This document shows positions 50,801 to 63,442 of a stretch of 64,000 nucleotides of DNA, piece by piece. Source of the stretch: Aphrophora alni (lineage: Eukaryota > Arthropoda > Insecta > Hemiptera > Aphrophoridae); contig OY740774.1 in assembly GCA_963513935.1 (NCBI GenBank), positions 88,802,385-88,866,384 of the forward strand, read 5' to 3'. Every line of letters begins with the position of its first letter. Positions within the stretch are counted from its first letter, which is position 1. Position numbers and translations under genes: made by a program. The notes under the pieces are model-generated. The model worked only from the letters and a program-made list of their open reading frames with translations, was not told the origin of the DNA and searched no databases.

Positions 50801-53800
50801 ATGTAGATGATGTATGTATAGCGTCAAAATCGTTTGAAGAGCATATGAGACATTTGCGAAAGTTATTTGAAAGACTTAGAACATATAATGTAACTATTAA
50901 AATAAAAAAGTCTGTTTTTTGCAAAAAAGGTATAAAGTTTTTAGGATACAATATATCAGATATAGGAATAGAGCCAGACCAAGAAAAAATTAAAATAATA
51001 CAAGATTTTCCCACACCAAAAAATATCAAACAATTACAAAGTTTTTTAGGCTTATGTAATTATTACAGGAAGTTTCAACAAAATTATGCAGAGTTAACTA
51101 GTAAATTCACACATCTTTTAGGGAACAATAACAAAATTTGGAATTGGACAGAGGAAGACAGAAATACATTTGAAAGAATAAAACAGGTTTTCTTGGAAAC
51201 GATAATTTTACAACACCCTAATTTCCAAGAGCCTTTCTATTTAAACACAGATGCTTCGGATAAAGCTTTAGCAGCAGTATTGTATCAAGTGGACGTAAAT
51301 AATGAACATCTGGTCATTGCGTTCGCAAGCAGAACTTTACAAAATAGTGAGGTTAATTACACGGTCACAGAGAAAGAATTATTGAGTATAGTCTTCGCAT
51401 GTAAAAAATTTAGAAATTATGTGTTAGGGAACAAAACGACTATACGTTCGGACCACAAAGCTTTGACTTTTTTAAAAAACTGTAAATTAACACATGGTAG
51501 ACTTCTGAGATGGATATTGTTTTTACAGGAGTATAACTTAGAAATTGAGTATTGTCCAGGGAAGGAAAATATTGTAGCAGATGTTATTTCGCGAACGGAT
51601 CACAATGAAGTCATCAAGACAGGAGATGAACATTTAATTAAAATTTTTCAGACACAAATTGATAAAAATTTAGCAAAACAAGATAGAATTCTAAGAAGTG
51701 CCTTTAAACGTTTAAATTTAGAACAAAGTCAAGATGAATATTGTATAAGAATTATTAAATTATTAGAAGACCAATCTGTTAAATTTAATAAGTTAAGAGA
51801 ATGTTATGTTATATATAATGGTGTTTTATTTAAAAAGTCAAAGAAAAATGGAATTCACAAAATTTGTTTAACAAAATCTTTAATAGAAATTGTAATTAAT
51901 GATTGTCATGAAAGATACGGACATATTGGTGCAGGAAAGTGTTATAAAATATTAAAAGGACTATACGAATTCCCAAATTTAGAAAAACAAATAAAATTAC
52001 AAATTAGGCCATGCGAATTATGTCAAAAAACTAAAGTATCAAATATAAAAAATGAAGGATTAATGGTGAACATCTTACCCGAAAATGTGTTAGATTTGGT
52101 AGCAGTGGATTTATTTGGAGAATTACCGACTGGAAGTGGTGGGGTTAAATATATATTTGTAGTACTGGATGTTTTTTCGAAATTTGTAAAATTATACACT
52201 ATAAAGAGAGCAATTGGGACAGTTTTGGCAAATAAAATAGTCAATGAATATGTAAAGGAAATCGGGAAACCAAAAATAATTCTAAGTGACCACGGTAGTC
52301 AGTTTCAATCACGAATTTGGAAAGAAAAATTAATAAATAATAATATTCAAGTTAGGCACACATCAGTATATCATCCTCAGTCGAATCCCAGTGAGCGTTG
52401 CATGAGAGAACTAGGTCGAATGTTTAGGACTTATGTACACAATAAACACACAAAATGGCCGCTTTATGTAAAATTTATAGAAAATTGTATGAATCAATCC
52501 ATACACGAATCCATCAATGATAGTCCGTATGAAATTATGTTTAAAAAGGAGTGTCCGCGCATTTATAACCAACTATGCAAATTTCCTCCGGGAAAAATAA
52601 TAGATTTTGAAGAAAAAATAGTTTTAGCGAGAAGACGTTTGAAGTTAAAAGCAAATCAGCGAAAAAAATATCATGATAAAAAACTAAAACCAACAAAATT
52701 TGAGGTAGGAGATTTAGTTTTGGTTAAAAATCACTATCTGTCATCAAATTTGAGGAGAGAAATAAAGAAATTTTTCTTATTGTATCAAGGTCCGTTTAAA
52801 GTTTTAAAAATTAAATTAGAAAATGCATATGTAATTAGTACAATAGACTCTGAAGTAATTAAAGGGACATACAATGTCACTCAATTAAGGAAATATATTT
52901 CATAAATAATTAAAGAATTGATAATAATAAATTTTAACGTTAAATAAATAATTTGATTAGAAAACAGAACACTTTAAAAATAAATTGTGTAATATAAGAA
53001 AACTTTTAAGGCAAACTAGAATATTTGAAAATGTTAGGAGAGGAGCATTGGAGCTGCAAGATTGTTAGTAAATAACTCTGCATGTTTATGAAAGGAATAA
53101 ATATTGATTTTACGTGACATAGATAAGATAGTTAGTTCGAAGCGAGGATTCAGAGTAACGTTGAAGAAAAAATATGCAATATTAAGTAGGTGGATTCAAT
53201 AAAATATTCAATAATGACGAGAGAAATAGAATCTAGTTGGAGCTAAAAGGTTCACTTCTTATCAGTAGACAGATATATTGCTTCATACAGCTAGGGGAGA
53301 TTGTTTATTCCTTAGTCAGGTATAAATTCCTGTGCATGACATTGAGACGAAATATAGGGTGTTACCAAAATGCTGTCTAGGAAAATAAAAAACGTTTGAC
53401 GTATAATCGAAAATTAACTTGCGTTTTCAAATAAAAAATTATTTAAATAAAGGATAATTGGTTTTAAATAAAATAAACAAGAACAGAAGTAGATTACGTA
53501 AATAACTTTAATAGAATTAAAAGAAAATTTAAGTAAAGGACTTAGAATAAATTTTAAAAAAATAAAATTTTCTTTTTGAATTTGAATAATAACATCTAGA
53601 AAGGAATACATAAACAGAAAATCGGCGATGCTAGTAATAAGATTGGTAAAATAAACATTATTTCAACTTTGGATGAAACTATTTTAATGAAATTTTTTAT
53701 GAATTTTAAAATTTTCTTCGTGTAGATGCATTTAAGGAGTACATGAACATTTTGGGTGGATGGTTGAGCGTTTGTGTAGTTAAAATAGAATGTTTTATTC

Positions 53801-56800
53801 GTAAGAATAAGGCATTCTGGGACTGCATAGAGGATGTGTTGTGAAATAGGGATGTGTTTTGGGTTTTATCTTGAATCAAGTAGGGATATTGCATTCAACC
53901 ACTGCACATTTCAACGTCACAACATGTTACTCTGTGTAAGAGTCTAAAGAGCAATTAGAAGTATGCACGGTATAAAGTAGACGGTTAGAAGAACCTATGT
54001 AGGAGAGGTTAGGAAGAAAAATGCATAATAAATAATGGTGACATTATTACATGAAAAAATTTCATGTAATTAAAAATTTAGACAGATGTTGAAGGCAAAT
54101 AAATTGTAGGATATATATGCAGACGCGATCAAGCTGCATATACATGGAATAAACCGGACGTGACATTATTAGGGAGTACTTACGTAACTAAATGTATAAT
54201 TTTTATAAAACTGTAAAAATGTTGATTAGCTGATTAGGATAGGTAATTAGATGTTAAATTGTAAAACGATAAGTTGTATGTTTGACATTGATAAATTTTA
54301 AGGATTATTAGATAAAATGATAAAAAATTGTTAGTTTTAAGTGATTTGTGGTTTGAAAATATGAAGAATAGTTATTTAAAGTTTGAGAATCTATGTAAGT
54401 TTTGCCAAGACAGATAATAATAAAGTTTTTAAGTTTTTTTTTGATGTTAAATGATGAGTAAAGGAGGTTAAGTTTTTGTTTTTTAAAGGAAGGAGTAATA
54501 AATAATATAATATGAAGAGATTTTGATGAAATTTATAAAGGAAATAAATAATTAACGTTTTTTAATAAATAAGGTTTGAATTTAAAACAATAGATGATTG
54601 TGAGAAGTTATTTGATAAAGGTGTCTAAAGATTTTGATGAAATAAGGTGTTAGCTGGGAAAGCAATGATAATTTTTTTATTTTTTGAAGTTTTTGTATAC
54701 AAGTAATAGATGATTAAGAAGATTTTAATAAGAAGTAGTTTAAATGAGAGATTTTTTGAGTTTTATATGAAGATGATGACTTTACAGAATTGTTGAGTAA
54801 AGTGGTATTTAAAATGAAGTTGTTCTGTTAAGAAACTTTTATAAAAAAGGTAGTTAGGTTGCATTAATGGTAAATTTTTAGTTTTTAAGAGGTTTTTTGA
54901 GTACTGCGATGAAATAAAGGAAATATACGACGATTTTAATGAAATAAAGGAAATATGCGACGATTTTAATGAAACAAGAGGAGATTTAAGGAATTCTACG
55001 AAATACGGCGATTATTATGATTTTTAAAGGAAGCTACGTTGAAATAAGGAGATTATTTATGAAAGAATATAGGTGAGAAATAAGGAGTTTTTTATTATGA
55101 AGAATTTGTTTGGGGATTAATGCAACTTGAATTATTAAAATATGAAAGATAAGATGGAAATAATTTTAAGATAGGATACTGAGAGACAATACAGTTCTAA
55201 AGAGGTAATTTTTAAATAAATAGATGAGTTTTGTAAGTAATTATATTTCTTTTTGATAATAATGATGTTATATTGTTGAATTTTAGTTGAAGAGAGGAGT
55301 TTTTGGTAATTGTAAAATCAGTAGTTAACATGTTATCCCAGCAAGACAAAGAGTAATTGAGAATTGATAAAGAATAAATAGTTATTGGGTTTAAATTAAA
55401 ATGAGTAATAATATAAGATGATAATTGAAAAGTTTAAGGTGAATTGAAGTAATGTTGAGTAATAAGTAAATAATTTTGTAATAATGTTAATTAAAAATGA
55501 GAGGTCTTAAATTGTAATTGTGTTTAGTTGGAAAATGATTCAGATGAATATCTAGAGTCAAAGGTAGATTTTCAAAGGATGTAGAAATGTCGTCTTGGCA
55601 AAGAGGATGAGACGTAAAAGAAAAATACACAGACGGCTGTCTGGGAGATAAGCTTTGAGTGACGGGATCCTGTCAACAAAAAAAAATGTTGATGGAAAGT
55701 TTCCGCCAACGAGGTTGGAAAGGAAACTGATGATGGGTTTTATTGGATAAATAGAGATAAGGCTTAGCACTAATTGATTCGTATTATTTTTTTTAAATGA
55801 GTTATGATGACTCAAACAAATTGAGATAGTGAAATAGGATTTTAGCAAATAGATTTTTTAGTTTTTATGTAAAAAGAGAATCTTTCTTAAATTAGGTATA
55901 CTAGTGATACTTATTTTCTTTATGAGGTCCTTAACTGCTGAAATAAGGAATCTTGAAAATCTATTGAAAAATTTTTCACATTTTGGGTTTTTCTTTCGAA
56001 TTGAGTTTATATATATAGAAAAGATTTATAGTACAATACTTGTATTGTAATACAAATCTTTTGTGGGGTTTTGTGGTGATGTGAAAAATCATAATTTGTA
56101 ATAGATTTAAAATCCGCGGTTTAGCGCCGAAAACAGGCTGTTCAAATCATAATTTTATTCAATAACTTCATAAATAAAAGAAAAATAGATTTTCAAGAAA
56201 ACCAAATATGTAATAATGTCAATTTTAGTATAATTTGTTTTTTATAAATAGAATATGTAAAATTTTGTGTTATGTGGGGAGTATGTTGAACTTTGGTAAC
56301 GTTTACCGGAACAGCTCTCTTGCGGAAGAGAGAAAAATCTCGTGCTTAGATCAGTCTTCGTTTGGGGCTAGTTGCTCTAAGACCTATGAATGGCAGTTCT
56401 CCGAGTTTCTGTTAGAACATTAAAAAATGTGTTCAGAAGTTAAATTTGTGAAAGACATGGTGTATTAACAATTTCAAAAGTGCTAAGACAATATTGTTTT
56501 CAATAAATAAACTTTTAAATGAAAAGGCGTAATAACTTGCAATTTTTAATTATGTTGTGCAATCGCTGCCACGTGATTTTCGAATTCTCGACAAAGAACT
56601 CTTCTATAAGATATATGGAACAATTAAAGTTAGCATAAGACATTAATAATTGGTTGTAATACATGTACAACAAAATAAATCTCGTGAGCGATGAACAAAA
56701 GACAATTCGTTGATAGTGGACAAAGCATCTCTAAAATTAGCACGCAGTCACATGGAAAGACACGAATCATCCTTCGAGGAAAAGTGTTTTCTTTTATAAA

Positions 56801-59800
56801 GAACATAACGTGATTTGGTATAACACGTTTAGACTTTCATTATTTAACCATATATATGTACTTTGAACAATTTAGACTTTTTTATATACTTTCAAGATAT
56901 ATATTTGATATCATAAAATTATGTATTTCATTAATAAGATTCAATGTGTTTGTTTTGGAGTCTTTAAGTAAAATAATATGATCAAATAAAGTTATTTGTT
57001 TTATTAATAAAACTAATTCTCAATTTCAGTAAAAATTATATTTTTTATTATTAAAATATTTGCTATGAGAAGTAAAGTAAAATCCTTTTTCATTAATTTT
57101 TGGAGTTGCAACTAAATAACTTAAAGTTATTAATATAATTTGATTAGATTCTTTTTCAAATGATAGTAATATTGATAGGATGTAAGATGTCTTATATAAA
57201 TTTTTCTTTTTTTATTTCTGTTACATGAATCTAATGTGTTTTATGTTTAATAAATTTTTATGTAATATTTCAGAGACAAGTGTTTTCATTTTTGAAACCC
57301 AGAATCACTGTGAGTACACTGTAAAAAGAGCTTGCGACCCCAGAGATTTTATAAATAATTAAATTCACTTTTTTCTAAATTGGTATGCTAAAGCAAACCT
57401 GGCGCCCTATAGTCGAGCAAATTAACAAAATTAATAAATAAAATAAATAACAACATCTCATTTTTTAAATTGTTACATGTAGAGCAATATCAAAGTGATA
57501 TTGTTCATTTTCCAAACCACTCTGTTACTCAGAGGCTGACTGACAGTAACTAAAACTCTCTGTCAGTGAGAAAAAAATCCATGCATGTGTACAAAGCTAC
57601 CATCCACCTCCCCACTGGAGGTCAATTTATTTCTGCGGATATAATTGAGGTCTGATTCCAAACAAACCTTGAATATGAAGTTGGAAATTTTCTTAATATT
57701 TACATTCAATCTATGGTTACATTATATGTTTAGGTAGCCCAGTATATTGGAGAGATGTGCAGATATTTGTTAGCAGCTCCAGAACGTGCTGAAGAACAAC
57801 AACACAAAATACGTCTTATTCTTGGCAATGGATTGAGGCTACAAATTTGGGATCAATTTGTTAAACGGTTCAATATTCAACAAGTGGGAGAATTCTATGG
57901 TGCTACTGAAGGCAATGCTAACATGTGTAAGTTGGGAAAGAGGCTCAGGCTATTAGAAATAATAAATGTTCGAGTCCATAAAACTATGTATATATTCAAA
58001 ATCTGGAAATGGTTGAATTATATCAAATGGCATGTAATATTAGATGAATAATATTATAAAAAATGTTAAAGGGTGTAATTTGTTAGAGCAATATTCGTTA
58101 AAGGGAATTTTCATTCAAGTAGTTACACCAAATTTATGAAAGTACCAGTATGCCCTGGCAATCCCGAGGGAATCCAGGTGGATCTATATCTTTCTTCAAA
58201 AGTAAAAATATATTACATATAGCAGACAACTATTTATTGCATTTGTTGCTCATATTTATTAAATAGTTATAAAATTACACGACTGATTATAAATTAAAAT
58301 AAGAACAGACCAATAAAAACTGAATGGCTCATAAACAACAGATTGTGTTAGATATCTTCTGCTAACTGAATACTTTTAGATATTATATCTACCCTGAATA
58401 ACTATATTGAACCAAAATTTTCTTGTACAGGAAAAAGTTCTAGCATCACTCATATAACGATAATGATCTTTTTGTCAATAATGCAATTTCAAAGACAAGT
58501 AAGTGCTTGTATTTATTTGGGTATATTTCATAAAGCATTATGGTAAAACAATATTCTAAATTATAGAATAAACTGTTTTATAGAATAAATTTGTGGATCC
58601 AAATTAATATTATCTACACCACAGCCAGGAACCAGATAGCATTGAGGTATGGATATTCGAGGGCCAGATAGTCCCAAGTCTACACTACTATTTATAGTTA
58701 AAAACAATGTAAATTCTCTCATGTAGATATTATCTCATATATCTGTTTTTGTTATTGTTTCCTCAGTGAACATTGACAGTCACCCTGGAGCAGTAGGGTA
58801 TATACCATGGTTTGCTAAAAGTATTTACCCAGTAAATTTGCTTAAAACACATCCAGACAGTAGTGAACCAATTAGAAATCAGGAAGGTTTCTGCATTGCT
58901 TGTAAATCAGGTAAGCAAGGTTATATGTTCCAACCTTAAAATATTAAACCCCTGTTTTCAATATTAAGACTTATTCAATGATACTTAGAAAATAAGTCCA
59001 ATGGATTATTAATGAAAAATAAGTACATTATATACTTTCAAACCATTTATATTTGTAGACCATATTTTGAAACATTACATTTTTTTTGTAATAACTGAAA
59101 ATTTGGGAGTAGCTGCCATAAAGTCAAAATTCAAATGATAAATTTGTCCATTAGCTATAAAATTTTTTTTTTAAATGTATCCTTCAAGAACCCTAAAAAC
59201 TGTATTGGTCTATAAAAATCTGCTTATTTGGAAGTTATTGGATGAAAACAATAAAATTGTCCCATTACAAGAAAAAAGAAAATATTGGGAAACAATTCAA
59301 CTCTGACAGAATATCAATGCTATTGTTTAGTAAGAGAGCTCATGTTGTATTGCTTATGGCATATGTTTAGTTGTGAGTGCAACGATTGAGTTTAGAATAA
59401 CTAAAACATATGATAATGAAGATGTAGTTTTCCATCCTTGTCTCATTTTAGTACAGAGTGGTAAGTGTGTAGGTGATCAATATTAGTTTGTTATTTTTGT
59501 AGTTCAACTTCACATTTTTGTATTGTTTAATAGTGTTTTGATTACAGAGAATGTAAGTTACTAATATAGAATAATAGGATATATATTAAATGCAGGTAAT
59601 GGGGAAGTTAAATTGTAAACCTCGTTGCTAATTATTGTTATATGACTATACTTCATTCGGTGAGTGTTGAAGCACCACCCATCCCCTAATGGGACAGAGG
59701 GCTCTAGTCAATACTGGGGAAAGGATGTCACATGGAATGTGTCCCCAATTCACAGCCATACCCCAGTTGACAGCCAGTTCTTGAGTGCTTTAGTTCGTTC

Positions 59801-62800
59801 TTTGAGTTAGGAGTCCGATTTTGTGTATATTATAGTGTAAAAATAGTCGCTTGTTGAGGGGTGGGTTCCACAGTATCTCTCAGGAGAGAGATCAGCATAA
59901 ATTCATTTTTTCCTCTTAAAAAAAAAAGAAAAAAGTTTTTCCATACCACAGGTTTATGTGAACTAGCCCTGTGGGAGCCTCTTTACCCTAAAAAGAGTGA
60001 CCCCCGATAAGGTGGAAGAGATTGACATTCCTTCAGAGGCTTTTCACTAACATTCCACCGGTCATTAAAACACAACAACTCCGTCGCGCGCTAAAGGGCC
60101 GCTTGTGAATCAGCCTGACCCTGACGTCAGTGCCTTAGTGGGTGGCGCTTCACTCTCAATGCTCACTGAATAAAGTATAGTAAGTAATCACCAATAATTA
60201 TAATGTAGTATAATTAATTATTAATGTATTTTTAGTCATGCCTATTATTTCTCTTTTAAAAGTAGCCTATATCCTTTGAGTTGCCACTGATTAACTTATG
60301 GTTAAAACAAACTTAACTCAAGCATAGGAGATATTCATTTATTTGATTTTATTTGTTACATAAGGGGAACCTGGAATTCTAGTTGGTCGTATTAAAGAAT
60401 CAGTGCCTAGCAGAGTGTTTAATGGTTATGCAGATAAAGAAGAATCAGAAAAGAAAATCTTGAAAAATGTGTTTGTCCAAGGAGATAAATTTTTCAACAC
60501 AGGTTAGTTAGTTACCTTAGGTATTAGATTTAATAGCAGCTTTAATACAAATTTTACAACACAAAACAATATCCCCCCTCCCCAAACATATGAGTTTTGT
60601 TTCTAAAGTATTCAATCATAATTTTTCTCATGGAAATGAATGAAGCACAATGGAGGAGAACAGTAATGCATGAATTTTTTCCTGTCACTAAAGAGGACCA
60701 CCAAGTAAGTAGTAAGGACTTAATTACGCGCATCTTTGCGGGCAAAAGACGTTGCATTGATGTCCTTTTCACATATTGGTATTCTAACAAAGCTATATCT
60801 TTTTTTTATAAATGTAAACAACTATAATGAGTAAAACTAAACTTTAAAACATCATCTTGGTCTGAAGGTTCAACCACTTGTAGCTCGTCGAAAGCTTCGC
60901 ACAACACTGGATTACGAAAGAGCAGACGGGGAAAAACGAACTAATAATAACTCATTCCAACCCAAAAATGAAGGATCAGTATCACTATCACTGTCACTAC
61001 TACTTTCTAATAATAACCTATAAGTTGAACGTAAGTTGTCACCCATCTCACTAACAAAACATAACAGACCGGCACACTCACTCACAAAACGGCGGCAAAC
61101 TGACAGTATAAAAAAAGTAGGCAGAGTTATCATGAATCACAACTGTTAGTTGACTGTCAACTGTTAGTTGACAACGCAGAATAATTGAATGTGACATAGA
61201 CGTCTTTCGGAGTTTGGTTCACCTAACGCGAGGACGTGAACCCACTCCTCTTTTGCCCGCAATGGATTAATAGGTTGTATCCATAAGTCCACAACTCATC
61301 ACCGATGAATTCTGAATTCAAAAAGTCTGATTGATATTTACGGCTATCGGAATGTGTTCTGCAAAACTTACAGACGAAATTTTTTCTGCTTCGTCGTTAG
61401 CAGCTTTGACACAAATTTCACAGACACTCTCTGAAAGACTACATCTTCACTCAAAATGAAATGTACTGAACCAGTGTTTCTTTCCACAAACTCTTAACAG
61501 TGACACAAGCGGTTCTGTATAACTCATGTCTATACTTGATTAATGACCTTGTTATTTGGGCTAATCTGAACATGAATATCAGCAGGGAAATAATAAGGCT
61601 ACTTTAATTGGTCATATTGAACTAAATCTTTGTGGAAAGCTCAATAATTATTTTACAATCCCCAAAAAGGGGGGGATGGATACCAGCTCTAGGGTTAACG
61701 ATGAATAGTCTATTTTTAGAAGGTGAAGTAGGCCTTTGTTCAATCTGTTACTATTACTAAATTTTTATTAAATTCGGCTATTTTTTGCAATGTTAAGTAA
61801 TGAATAAAGCTTTTAATCAGATACAACGTACCATAAATTTAGTGTTATTGGTTGGTCAACCTGTTTAAAAACAGCAGTTATTTTTTTGTATGTAACTGAT
61901 TTTATTACTGTGTTAATTTTTAGTGTGTAAGTAGTTGACAAGAGCATTTTTTGATATATTATTTGTATGTTTTAGTGTACTTACATCAAATTGTATCTGC
62001 GTTATATTAGTGACAGTAGAAATAAAAAAGTAATTTAGCAGTAGTGGGCTTTTCCATCTCTCCATTTCGTACTATTTTTAGTGGTCTTTAATATTTGCCA
62101 CTACTCTTCCCAGTTAATTGGAGTGTTTTCCGGTTATTTTGATCATATAATTATAATGTTTAACTCTATTAAAGATCCTGCCGATAATGAAATATGGACT
62201 GTTATCAATTTTTGTAAATGGAGGAAATGTCAGACCTGTGGAAATTAATCACCAGATTTGTGAAATATGGTGAAATGTTATGAGTGCTGGAATGGTGAAA
62301 TAGTTGGTAAGGCATTTCAATGAGAATATGTGCATGACGAGGGGAAGGAGGGCAGCTTTTTGTCATCAATGAAGAGATGGTAAGTGTTCTTCATGAAAAT
62401 GGACAAAATTTTAAGTTATTAGAAACTGTGCTCATGTTGGGTGAAGAAAATGCTGTCTAATTTCTACAAAACCAAACAACTTGGAAGTGCTTTGTAGTTT
62501 CTCACCTGGTACAATGATGAAGGTGGTGATTTTTTTAAAGTCAAATATTGACAGGTGACTAGACCTGGGTGTATTGTTACTCCAGAATCCAATCAGCAGT
62601 CTCTAAAATGGAGGCATATGAGATTCCCTCAAAAAATGCAAGTTCAAGACCTTAATTTCAACATGAAAAATCATATGCATTGTATTCTGAAATAGGAAGA
62701 AGGTCTTGCTGGTTGAGTTTTAGGCAATAAGTGAAACAATAAATGCTGAAAGGTATTAATTGTAAATGAACAAAAAACTACATCTTGAGATTAAAAAATA

Positions 62801-63398
62801 TAAGGGGGGCCATGCTTATTCGTGAAGTTGTAGTATGAAGGTATTCATGACAATGCTTGACCTTATGTATAGCTCATTCTACACAAGACCTGATAGTTTG
62901 CCTGGGAGCATCCACCTTATAATCCAAACTTGGTGTCGACTGAGTACCACTTGTTTTTACACCTGAAGGATCCCTAGCCAACCAGGGTGTTGTGCAACAG
63001 TGTAACCATCACAGGCATAATTATTCTTTGAAGAGGGTATACAAATTTAGTACCAAGATGACAAATATCTTAATAATAGTATAAATTATGCAGAAAAGAA
63101 GTTTAAAGTATGTACTTTCTTGTAAAAATTAAATAAAGTTTTTGAACTTATATTGAATTTATGATATCAAAATAGTATTTACTTTCTGTACACTCCTCGT
63201 AAATTGTCAAAACTACATATTTTCATTATTCAGTATATAATTTTGATCTGTTGTATAGAATTGAATTGAATTTCGGTAAATATCTTTGTGGAAGCCATGT
63301 TATGTCAAAGAAAGAATTTTGTTTAAAAACAAATTTTTCATTTATTTTTTAGGGAAAATGAAAAAAAAAATTTAGATTATGCTGAACAAAACTATATT

Positions 63399-63442
<44 letters not shown>

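Larger units (their letters stand above)
45749..57477 (+). mobile_element. Ty3/gypsy-type LTR retrotransposon, complete, young
   Basis: An 11,729-bp element with two 1406-bp LTRs, flanked by TGTA duplications. Order: LTR, leader, gag, protease, RT-RNaseH-integrase, a 3.2-kb region without a reading frame, LTR. The PR-RT-RH-INT order defines Ty3/gypsy. Reading both LTRs side by side I see no difference, so the insertion is recent relative to LTR divergence. It lies in FATP intron 5 (between visible exons 4 and 5) in the sense direction. The only visible breaks are the gag/pol frame change and a one-base frame change in an A7 run between the protease and RT frames. Confidence 0.97.

Noticed and set aside
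60597..60827. Plus-strand 76-codon frame near the piggyBac-like MITE
   Set aside because: It crosses the proposed TTAA boundary of the MITE and shows no domain, so it is a chance frame.
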